From: an uncultured bacterium
Lineage (GTDB): Bacteria; Bacteroidota; Bacteroidia; Bacteroidales; Muribaculaceae
Direction: 5' to 3'
DNA length: 64,000 nucleotides
NCBI GenBank assembly: GCA_905214715.1
Contig: CAJMMT010000003.1
Coordinates: 62,001-126,000 of the forward strand
Shown here: piece by piece, positions 56,909 to 64,000 of the stretch
How the letters are laid out: each line of letters opens with the position of its first letter
How positions within the stretch are numbered: the stretch's first letter is position 1
Notes under the pieces: model-generated
Databases searched by the model: none
What the model was told of the DNA's origin: nothing
The model's input: only the letters and a program-made list of their open reading frames with translations
Made by a program: the position numbers and the translations under genes

Positions 56909-57963
56909 ATGCCGATAATTCAAACGTCGCCATCAATCCTAAAGTTTCGGTTATCGTAGCCGCATACGGACAGGAACAATACCTTGGAGAAGCTCTTGAT
57001 TCGCTTCTCGACCAGACATTCACAGACTGGGAGGCCATAATTACCGATGACGATTCTAAAGACAATGTAGCAAAAGTAGCGCAACGGTATGCGGCACAAG
57101 ATTCCCGGTTTAAATTTTTACATTCAGAAAACCACGGGCTTGCCGGCGTAAGGAATCTTGCTGTCAAAAAGGCCCGCGGCGTATACGTCATGATGCTTGA
57201 CGGCGATGACAAAATAGCTCCCCGTTATCTTGAAGAATGCGTAAAAATTCTTGATAATGAACCGGCAGTCAAGATGGTATTGGCCGACCTTGAACTTTTC
57301 GGCTCACAAAAGGCCACATCCAAAGTGGAATATCTCGGCTTTCCGGCATTACTCATAAACAATCCGTTTTATGTTACTGCGATGATACGCACCGCTGATT
57401 TCAGGGCCATCGGCGGCTTTGACGACCGTTTCCGGACGGGCCTTGAAGACTGGGAATTCTGGATAAGATTTCTTTCGGAAGAGGATAGAAAAGCTGTAAG
57501 GATCATACATGAAGTAATGTTCCATTATCGCAAAAAGGAAGATTCCATGATTGCCAATATGCTTGCACGCCAAGAGATCATGGATGGATATATTCATCTG
57601 ATATTTACAAAGCACAACAACCTTTACCGAAAGTATTTCGGCAATGACATAAGGGAATGGATGCTTCTTAAACGTGGATTTGTGAACGAAATAGAGTATC
57701 TATTAAAACAGGAATACCGAAAAAACGAAAAAAACAACGCCAATATATTGAAAGAGGTGTACAGGTCAACCCTTAGAATTGCCGCGGATTCCACTCTTTC
57801 CAGGGAACAGAAAACCGATATGCTCGGTTCTATTGTTTCAAAATGGGATAACCGAATTAGAAAACCATCTGTCAAGCTATCTTTTGGCAAACGCCTCAGA
57901 TGGAGACTGCTATCTAAATCACCTGATATATTCATAAAATATGCAGAATGGAAAAACAGATGA
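56905..57963 (+). CDS. Family 2 glycosyltransferase
   Basis: This 352-residue transferase has VSVIVAAYGQEQYLGEALDS, DDDSKDN and MMLDGDDKIAP (DxD-type metal site), followed by the acceptor-binding segment RTGLEDWEFWIRFL. It overlaps its neighbours at both ends (4 bp and 16 bp), so translation is coupled. It is AT-richer than the rfb genes. Confidence 0.92.
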   Translation: MNADNSNVAINPKVSVIVAAYGQEQYLGEALDSLLDQTFTDWEAIITDDDSKDNVAKVAQRYAAQDSRFKFLHSENHGLAGVRNLAVKKARGVYVMMLDGDDKIAPRYLEECVKILDNEPAVKMVLADLELFGSQKATSKVEYLGFPALLINNPFYVTAMIRTADFRAIGGFDDRFRTGLEDWEFWIRFLSEEDRKAVRIIHEVMFHYRKKEDSMIANMLARQEIMDGYIHLIFTKHNNLYRKYFGNDIREWMLLKRGFVNEIEYLLKQEYRKNEKNNANILKEVYRSTLRIAADSTLSREQKTDMLGSIVSKWDNRIRKPSVKLSFGKRLRWRLLSKSPDIFIKYAEWKNR

Positions 57964-58958
57964 TTGGAAACACCGATAACCCGGAAAAGAGAATTGAAGG
58001 ACGAGTATCTATAATAATACCCTGCTATAATTCCGAAGCCACCCTTGAGCGGACCTTGAAATCGGCTACTAACCAAAAGTATACCGACCTTGAAATAATC
58101 GCTGTAGATGATGGAAGCCACGACCGCACAGCCGACATATTGACAGAATACAGCAAGAAAGACTCAAGGATAAGAACAATCAGCATTCCTAACAGCGGTC
58201 CCTCGGCAGCACGTATGAAAGGATTGGATGTATCTACCGGAGAATACATACAATTCCTTGACAGCGATGACATTCTGTTGCCTGACGCTATTGAAAACCT
58301 TATGCAGACTGCGCGTCGGGACGGCTCCGATATGGTGGAGTTATCTTTCCTGATAGAAACTCAAAACGGTGAAAGAATAAAATCTGTAGAAACCATAACG
58401 GGCACCATGAGTGGGACAGAAGCTCTCAAACTTAATATGAACGGCGGATACTGGGCTCTGTGGAGCCGTTTTACAAAGGCTGAACTATTTGACAAAGTAA
58501 CCGAAAAAGCCGAAGGGATGATTTTCGGCGAAGACCTCATAATGTCGGTACAACTGCTTATGAACGCAAAGCGGATTTCCGTATGCGGCAAAAGAGCGTT
58601 GGTATATTTTATAAGAGAAGGATCCCTTTCCACCGGGCCTTTCTCCGAACGCAGAAGGCATGATACGGAGCGATACATGAAATGGGTATTCGACTATCTT
58701 ACGGAATTGGGCTGCTTTCCTGAATTCAACAAAGCCTGGTGGGGATTCCGCAAATTCTCATTACTGCTAAAAGTATCTGAAAGATGGACGAATGGAATCT
58801 CTATTGATTTTAAAGAGGTCGGAGAAGCGTTAGAAAGATATCCTGAGTTGCGTGCAGGCCTATCCCCAAAGATGCTGAAACTCTTTAAATCTTATCGTAG
58901 AAATAGACTTTTGGGGAATATCCGTCTTAAAAAGTATATACGCAAATCACAGGTATAA
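57948..58958 (+). CDS. Family 2 glycosyltransferase
   Basis: This 336-residue transferase has VSIIIPCYNSEATLERTLKS, AVDDGSHDRTADIL and QFLDSDDILLP. It starts 16 bp inside the previous gene; a later in-frame ATG at 57960 (MIGNTDNPEK) is possible. It ends the three-gene glycosyltransferase operon. No clear terminator follows before the convergent gene at 59048. Confidence 0.92.
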   Translation: MEKQMIGNTDNPEKRIEGRVSIIIPCYNSEATLERTLKSATNQKYTDLEIIAVDDGSHDRTADILTEYSKKDSRIRTISIPNSGPSAARMKGLDVSTGEYIQFLDSDDILLPDAIENLMQTARRDGSDMVELSFLIETQNGERIKSVETITGTMSGTEALKLNMNGGYWALWSRFTKAELFDKVTEKAEGMIFGEDLIMSVQLLMNAKRISVCGKRALVYFIREGSLSTGPFSERRRHDTERYMKWVFDYLTELGCFPEFNKAWWGFRKFSLLLKVSERWTNGISIDFKEVGEALERYPELRAGLSPKMLKLFKSYRRNRLLGNIRLKKYIRKSQV

Positions 58959-59047
58959 TGTCTTCCACTTCCCTATAACAGTTTTATTGCGAGAAAGTAC
59001 ACCATTACATATATCTTGAACATCCTTTATACCTGATAATCGCATCC

Positions 59048-60253
59048 TTATTTCTTCCCAAGGATAGCATTCACTATATTATGACATGCGCTATTACCGT
59101 AGGGGGGTATCAGATACCCCTTATAGAACTCGCTTCGCTCTTTTACAAGAGGGTCTGCCCCTGCGATAACAATATCTTTTATAAAAACTTCAATGGCATC
59201 TGCATCGGAGGCTATGTAATGGCAGTCGAAAGCCTTGCGTTGAAATTTATTCAAACCGTCGGTTACATGTTCTCCGGCCTTGAGATATAGGGCTGGCTTC
59301 CCGGTATACATATATTCCACCGTGAAGGAACCGCAATCATGTATAAGAGCATCGGAGTGTTTGAACAGGTCGTAGTACTTTCCATCGGAAAGCTGGGTAT
59401 TCGGCATTGTATCCCACATGGAATAGTAGGCATCCGTACGTTCCTTTCCCCACAGTTTGTCAAGTTTGGGGCGTAACAGCGGATGAGGCTTGAAAGCCCA
59501 TTGCACTTCGGGATATTTACGTGCCAACTTCGGGAATAACTCAGCATATTCAAGGAAAGTGGCATAGTGAATCCAGTTCTCAGGGTCAATGGAATGATGC
59601 GGTGCCCAGATCACCCGCTTTTTAGGTGTTTCACATTTTTTCCAGGGGTCGCATTGCGCCGGAGCCATCAGTTCATCCTGAACGGGAAGTCCGGTAAGCA
59701 TAAGATTGCATCCCTTATTGTCCATCAGCGGAGCCGACGATTCCATTGTAATGCGGTTTTCATAGTACACCTGCCAGCAATTGTTAAGCATAGAGGTATT
59801 GCGACTCCACTTTTCGTCTACACCATGGAAACCGTAATTCACAAAACAGAACAACGATTTAAGATTCTTCTCAAACCTAAGATTAGGAGCAACCGTGCCA
59901 TCGTATGGCTTAGGATAGAGAATTATATCAGGATGAAACTCATGCTGCAGGTCAAGGCCCTCTACATTGTCGACACGTCTGTATTCATAACCTCGTTCCT
60001 TGGCTACCGCTTCAATTTTCGCACATTCATCCTGTTCGGAAGAAGGGCATGCAAGAATAATCGGTCTGAACTTAGGATGCCCCAGCATTTCCTTGAAAAG
60101 AAGTTCCGATTTCCAGGTGCTCAAATCGCAGACTATGAACAATACACGTATATGACGTTTATGACGCACCTTCCATTGAAGCATAGGAATTACGTGCGAT
60201 ACATACTTCTGCTCATATAATCTTTTAAACTTCCTTATCAGCTTACGTCTCAT
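59048..60253 (-). CDS. TagF/TagB-like glycerophosphotransferase family protein
   Basis: This 401-residue GT-B protein has a basic N-terminus and no signal peptide. The C-terminal half has WAPHHSIDPENW, WAFKPHPLLRPKL and LIHDCGSFTVEYMYTGKPAL, the pattern of CDP-glycerol:poly(glycerophosphate) transferases (TagF/TagB family). In Gram-negatives such enzymes add polyol-phosphate or act on capsule. Its start overlaps the stop of the ornithine-cyclodeaminase-like gene by 4 bp, suggesting a shared pathway. Confidence 0.82.
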   Translation of the reverse strand: MRRKLIRKFKRLYEQKYVSHVIPMLQWKVRHKRHIRVLFIVCDLSTWKSELLFKEMLGHPKFRPIILACPSSEQDECAKIEAVAKERGYEYRRVDNVEGLDLQHEFHPDIILYPKPYDGTVAPNLRFEKNLKSLFCFVNYGFHGVDEKWSRNTSMLNNCWQVYYENRITMESSAPLMDNKGCNLMLTGLPVQDELMAPAQCDPWKKCETPKKRVIWAPHHSIDPENWIHYATFLEYAELFPKLARKYPEVQWAFKPHPLLRPKLDKLWGKERTDAYYSMWDTMPNTQLSDGKYYDLFKHSDALIHDCGSFTVEYMYTGKPALYLKAGEHVTDGLNKFQRKAFDCHYIASDADAIEVFIKDIVIAGADPLVKERSEFYKGYLIPPYGNSACHNIVNAILGKK

Positions 60254-61152
60254 CTTTTTTCTATAATCGCTATCAACTTACGGGCATAAAGAATGTCGTG
60301 AATGGCGAGTCCTATATTGTAGGACAATATACGCTGCGAGTCGTTTTCCCGACCTATGACTTTTCCTGAAAGCACATCTCCCAACTCAGCGAAACTCCTG
60401 AATTTATCAAAATATCTGAAATCGCGTATATGTGCCGTATCATCTCCGAACACTTTGTCGAACACAAGATCGCAGTTCTGGAACCCCCGGGTATGCACAG
60501 GAACTACCAGCACTCCTTTCTTGAAAAGTGAGGTGTCTTCCACAAGCAACCCTTCGGCACTTGTTATTGCTGATACCACTACATCGGCTCCATCTACCAA
60601 CTGCTCTATGGTATCGACAAATTCAAAGTCCACATTGTCGATACCACTGAATAACCGAGCCATACGTTCAGCATGATCCTTATATCGCATAAGACGTATG
60701 CGCATCTTACGATCTTTGTTGGTAGCGATGAGACATTCAAGCGTAGAATGTCCTATAACACCGAGACCGATAAAAGAATATACTTCGGCATGCGATGAGC
60801 GTAATGTGTTTATGGCAAGCGCAGCCACTGCACCTGTGCGGCGTGACGTGATAAAATCGCCGTTAAGCATGTGGGTAACAGCACCTGTAGAAGTGTCGAC
60901 AATGGATATCTCACTTTTAAGTGCCGGATGCTGCCCGGCCACACGACTTACAATCTTGCAACCATACGTAAGATAGCTCTCAGGCAACAGACATGGCATG
61001 GTATTGATGAAATCATCACCACGCGGATGGAGGGATATTTTGGGAGGCAATACACATTTGTCCTTCATGAGAAAAGATTCCTTCACCCATTGCACGCACA
61101 CATCAGGTGTCGGCATTGCCTGTTCTATTTCTTCAGCTGATATCAGTCTCAT
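60250..61152 (-). CDS. Ornithine cyclodeaminase / mu-crystallin family protein (SbnB-like)
   Basis: The start at 61152 (MRLISAEEIEQAMPTPDVCV) is preferred because it gives the family N-terminus; an in-frame ATG at 61218 adds 22 residues that overlap a hairpin in the leader. The 300-residue product has the Rossmann motif SFIGLGVIGHSTLE and the substrate segment GDFITSRRTGAVAALA. Relatives include ornithine cyclodeaminase, ketimine reductases, alanine dehydrogenases and SbnB. An NAD-dependent reaction on an amino acid is likely; the product may feed the glycan locus. Confidence 0.85.
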   Translation of the reverse strand: MRLISAEEIEQAMPTPDVCVQWVKESFLMKDKCVLPPKISLHPRGDDFINTMPCLLPESYLTYGCKIVSRVAGQHPALKSEISIVDTSTGAVTHMLNGDFITSRRTGAVAALAINTLRSSHAEVYSFIGLGVIGHSTLECLIATNKDRKMRIRLMRYKDHAERMARLFSGIDNVDFEFVDTIEQLVDGADVVVSAITSAEGLLVEDTSLFKKGVLVVPVHTRGFQNCDLVFDKVFGDDTAHIRDFRYFDKFRSFAELGDVLSGKVIGRENDSQRILSYNIGLAIHDILYARKLIAIIEKR

Positions 61153-61174
61153 ATTATCATGAACATTTTGAAAC

Positions 61175-61190
61175 CGGTAGCTGTCTACCG
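61175..61190 (-). promoter_or_regulatory. Small hairpin in the leader of the cyclodeaminase-like gene
   Basis: CGGTAG-CTGT-CTACCG is a perfect 6-bp hairpin 22 bp upstream of the chosen ATG. It could influence translation. Confidence 0.3.
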
Positions 61191-61281
61191 ACTGCAAGTT
61201 GTGGCTCCATAAATTCAATACGTCAACAACCTTTCAAAATTAACCAAAAGGCGCCGATTTTGCAATACACAAGTCTTTGTA

Positions 61282-61303
61282 AATACTTAAGTATTCAAAT
61301 TTA
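61282..61303 (-). promoter_or_regulatory. Promoter box TAAATTTG with adjoining 14-bp palindrome
   Basis: CAAATTTA (61296-61303) is an exact minus-strand TAnnTTTG. The perfect palindrome AATACTTAAGTATT (61282-61295) directly follows it at the expected transcription start, a good place for a repressor site. The related half-site ATAAGTATTC recurs near 61480. Confidence 0.45.
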
Positions 61304-61504
61304 ACCGATAGCAAGAGTGTGTTTGAATTTATAGTTCACGCACAAAATAAATATGCATCTTTGAATATCTCATTGGCCTAACTTATGCTACGCATCCCGA
61401 GTACCCTCGGAGATGGCACCCCTTCTCTTCCGACGGCACGAGTGACTGTAAAAAGCATAAATACCGACTGTGCTTACTATAAGTATTCGTACATCAAAAA
61501 TTGG
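61304..61504. other. Gene-free intergenic stretch
   Basis: No coding character or tRNA fold was found. It contains GAGTGTGTTTGAATTT near 61314, similar to motifs at about 4677 and 8632, and a small CCGAG/CTCGG hairpin near 61400. Confidence 0.4.
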
Positions 61505-61557
61505 GATATAAATACCGGAGGGTGTGGCAGTTTGCCACACCCTCCGGTATTTATATC
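61505..61557 (-). terminator. valS terminator, 25-bp perfect stem
   Basis: 61505-61529 pairs perfectly with 61533-61557 around a 3-base loop. It lies 15 bp after the valS stop, with an A/T-rich outer stem. Confidence 0.92.
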
Positions 61558-61571
61558 GCTGAGAATGGTAA

Positions 61572-64000
61572 TCAGAGAGCGGAGAGGGCTGCCTGGATTG
61601 TCTCTATCTTGGCGAGGGCATCCTGCTCTTTCTTACGTTCGAGGGCCACAACCGCTTCAGGAGCCGAAGTTACAAAACGCTCGTTGGCAAGTTTCTTGCG
61701 CACGCCTGCAAGGAACCCTTCGAGGTGTTTCAGGTCGGCCTCAAGTTTCTTACGCTCCTCTTCTTTGTCTATCTTGCTTCCGAGGGGTATCGAATACTCG
61801 ACCGCACCGGCTATGAACGAAGCAGACATCGGATCTTTCTCCTCTACCTGGACGATTTCGCCGAGGTTACCCATCTTACGCAATATGGCATCGAGAGCTG
61901 AATTATGATCTCCCTTTATGTTGAGAGTCAGTTGATCAGCGTTAGGAATCTGACGCTTCTTGCGTATGTTACGCACTCCGGCCACAACCTCTTTGAGGTG
62001 CTCGAAACGAGCCAACAAGTCGTCATCGTATGCGCCGGCTTGCGGAAGCTGAGCCACCATGATGCTCTCTCCCTCCTTCCGTTCACCAAGATGCTGCCAT
62101 AGTTCTTCGGTGATGAAGGGCATAAAGGGATGCAGAAGCTTAAGCAACACATCGAAGAAACCGAGTGTTGCATCGAGTGTATTTCGGTCTATCGGCTGAC
62201 CATATGCAGGCTTGACTATCTCCAGATACCAGGATGAGAACTCGTCCCAGAAAAGACGGTAAACGGTCATCAATGCTTCCGAAATACGGAACTTCTGCAT
62301 AAGATCCTCAACCTCTGCCAAAGCCTTGTTCAAACGTCCGGCGAACCATTCGGCGGCCAAAGCCGACCATTCGGGAGTATCGATATCGGCTACTTCCCAA
62401 CCCTTTACCAGACGGAAAGCATTCCATATCTTGTTGCAGAAATTACGGCCCTGTTCCGGCAAGGAATCGTCATACATTATATCATGGCCGGCAGGAGCAC
62501 CGAGCATCAGACCCATGCGCACGCCGTCGGCACCGAAACTATCTATGAGTTCAAGCGCATCGGGAGAGTTGCCGAGAGATTTCGACATCTTCCGACCGAT
62601 TTTGTCGCGTACGATACCGGTGAAATAAACATTGTCGAAAGGTTTGTCGCCGGCAAATTCATATCCGGCTACAATCATGCGGGCCACCCAGAAGAAGATG
62701 ATATCGGGGCCGGTTACAAGGTCGGCCGTGGGATAATAGTATTTGAACTCTTTGTTGTCAGGCTCCAGAATACCGTTGAACAACGATATCGGCCACAGCC
62801 AGGAACTGAACCACGTGTCGAGACAATCGGAATCCTGACGCAGATCAGCGACCGTAAGCTTGGCGTTTCCGCTCTTTTCTATGGCTTTTACAAGCGCCTC
62901 CTCCTCATTGCGGGCCACAACATAGGTTCTGCCATCGGGAAGGAACCAGGCCGGTATACGGTGTCCCCACCAAAGCTGACGCGATATGCACCAATCCTGG
63001 ATATTGGTCATCCAATGACGATAGGTATTCTTGAATTTCGGCGGCACGAGTTTAATGTTGTCATCTTCCACAGCGGCAAGCGCCGGAGCCACCAGCGGTT
63101 TCATCTTCACAAACCACTGCATGGACAGTTTCGGCTCTATGACAGCATCGGTACGCTCCGAATGACCGACCTTATTTACATAATCCTCAACTTTCTCTAC
63201 AAGGTCGGCATCCTGAAGGTCCTTCATAATCTGACGACGCACATCGAAACGGTCCATGCCCACGTACATTCCGCCGGCTTCTGAAATAGTACCGTTGTCG
63301 TTGAATATATCTATCGATTCAAGATTATGCTTGTCGCCGAGCATGTAGTCGTTCACATCGTGGGCCGGTGTGACTTTCAGGCAACCGGTGCCGAAATCCA
63401 TTTCCACATACTCATCGAAGATAATGGGTACGGAACGTCCGACCAACGGTACGATAACCCGCTTTCCACGAAGCCATGTATAACGTTCATCGTTCGGGTT
63501 GACGCATACCGCGGTGTCGCCGAGAATGGTCTCGGGACGTGTAGTGGCAACTACGATATACTTATCTTCGTCTCCTTCTATGCGGTAGCGCAGATGAAAA
63601 AGATGAGACTGTTCCTCCTTGTAGATGACCTCTTCATCCGAAAGGGCGGTCATAGCCGAGGGATCCCAGTTTACCATTCTCACGCCACGATATATCAACC
63701 CCTTGTCAAAAAGGCGATTGAATACCTCTATTACCGACTGGTAACGTATGGGGTCCATAGTGAACGACGTGCGTTCCCAATCGCACGAAGCGCCGAGCTT
63801 ACGCAACTGCTGCAGTATTATGCCGCCATATTTGTCGGTCCAGTCCCAAGCATGCTTAAGGAACTCCTCGCGGGTAAGATCGTGCTTCTTGATACCCTCG
63901 GATGCGAGTTTAGCCACGACCTTGGCCTCGGTGGAAATCGCGGCATGGTCGGTTCCGGGCACCCACAAGGCATTCTTGCCCATCATACGCGCGCGGCGAA
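61572..64000 (-). CDS. valS: Valyl-tRNA synthetase (partial, N-terminus beyond the window)
   Basis: About 809 residues are visible and the frame stays open to base 64000, so roughly the first 70-80 residues with the HIGH motif are outside. Visible parts: the [20 protein letters not shown] segment, the editing (CP1) domain with [16 protein letters not shown], the tRNA-synthetase KMSKS loop in [12 protein letters not shown], the anticodon-binding domain with [14 protein letters not shown], and a C-terminal coiled coil ([20 protein letters not shown]). It charges tRNA-Val. A strong terminator follows. Confidence 0.97.
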   Translation of the reverse strand, partial: RRARMMGKNALWVPGTDHAAISTEAKVVAKLASEGIKKHDLTREEFLKHAWDWTDKYGGIILQQLRKLGASCDWERTSFTMDPIRYQSVIEVFNRLFDKGLIYRGVRMVNWDPSAMTALSDEEVIYKEEQSHLFHLRYRIEGDEDKYIVVATTRPETILGDTAVCVNPNDERYTWLRGKRVIVPLVGRSVPIIFDEYVEMDFGTGCLKVTPAHDVNDYMLGDKHNLESIDIFNDNGTISEAGGMYVGMDRFDVRRQIMKDLQDADLVEKVEDYVNKVGHSERTDAVIEPKLSMQWFVKMKPLVAPALAAVEDDNIKLVPPKFKNTYRHWMTNIQDWCISRQLWWGHRIPAWFLPDGRTYVVARNEEEALVKAIEKSGNAKLTVADLRQDSDCLDTWFSSWLWPISLFNGILEPDNKEFKYYYPTADLVTGPDIIFFWVARMIVAGYEFAGDKPFDNVYFTGIVRDKIGRKMSKSLGNSPDALELIDSFGADGVRMGLMLGAPAGHDIMYDDSLPEQGRNFCNKIWNAFRLVKGWEVADIDTPEWSALAAEWFAGRLNKALAEVEDLMQKFRISEALMTVYRLFWDEFSSWYLEIVKPAYGQPIDRNTLDATLGFFDVLLKLLHPFMPFITEELWQHLGERKEGESIMVAQLPQAGAYDDDLLARFEHLKEVVAGVRNIRKKRQIPNADQLTLNIKGDHNSALDAILRKMGNLGEIVQVEEKDPMSASFIAGAVEYSIPLGSKIDKEEERKKLEADLKHLEGFLAGVRKKLANERFVTSAPEAVVALERKKEQDALAKIETIQAALSAL

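Noticed and set aside
61385..61460. Possible tRNA-like fold near CCGAGTACCCTCGG
   Set aside because: Only one short stem forms; there is no acceptor stem, no TTC loop and no anticodon arm.
61385..61816. Open frame of 143 codons running into the valS 3' end
   Set aside because: It reads through the valS terminator hairpin and into valS on the opposite strand, and lacks coding character.
62484..63284. A 266-codon open frame antisense to valS
   Set aside because: It is a shadow of the valS catalytic core and shows no promoter or homology-like motif.

Overview
The window looks like a chromosomal segment of an anaerobic gut Bacteroidales, most likely family Muribaculaceae (S24-7). The support is: Bacteroidetes-type promoter boxes (TAnnTTTG) upstream of many genes, some ending only a few bases before the ATG; no convincing Shine-Dalgarno sequences; several secreted proteins ending in short type IX (Por) secretion C-terminal domains; Omp28-like, BspA-like, DUF1460, DUF3822 and DUF5106 families; and a Bacteroidales gene order around dnaJ/grpE, DUF3822-rsmD and fabD-asd. 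No tRNA, rRNA, CRISPR array, insertion sequence or prophage was recognised.

Layout. 1-6611: a thioester-less alpha-2-macroglobulin (runs off the left edge), a Spy-like periplasmic protein, a one-pass membrane protein of anti-sigma type, and a divergent ECF sigma factor. 6759-11514: secreted and outer-membrane proteins, including an M6 metalloprotease. 11574-22567: housekeeping genes (dnaJ, grpE, ispE, a MATE exporter, DUF3822, rsmD, ribBA, an S9 peptidase, L-asparaginase). 22968-23172: a rod-shaped structured RNA (6S-like) with its own terminator, followed by a BspA-like leucine-rich-repeat surface protein. 25927-27502: a small XRE regulator and a Schlafen/AlbA-type ATPase carrying an 11-bp tandem repeat suited to phase variation. 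28043-34810: a HAD phosphatase, a degenerate DUF1460 protein, asd, fabD, eno and a RecD-like helicase. 34913-40169: three secreted type IX cargo proteins, two of them tandem Omp28-like paralogues. 40404-45893: an OPT transporter, an epimerase, a GluQ-like enzyme and a DUF5106 thioredoxin-like lipoprotein.

46006-61152 is a surface-polysaccharide/LPS locus. It has GC-rich dTDP-L-rhamnose genes (rfbA, rfbC, rfbD, rfbB), a cytidylyltransferase-aminotransferase fusion, one minus-strand operon (WaaP-like kinase, GT4-GT2 fusion, GT2), one plus-strand operon (GT4, GT2, GT2), and a minus-strand pair coding for an ornithine-cyclodeaminase-like enzyme and a TagF/TagB-like transferase. valS closes the window and runs off the right edge.

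The most interesting signals are non-coding. (i) A ~105-nt element at 5867-5971 and 44635-44741 has a nearly invariant 5' half and a 3' hairpin whose stem is rewritten with compensatory changes around a GUGA tetraloop. (ii) Two foldback elements (8631-8826 and 25769-25929) share a core with a covarying CCCG-loop hairpin, but their long flanking arms are unrelated between copies. (iii) A ~200-nt rod-like RNA lies upstream of the BspA-like gene. (iv) Four 11-bp repeats sit in the AlbA-ATPase gene; both alternative reading frames hit a stop just after the repeats.
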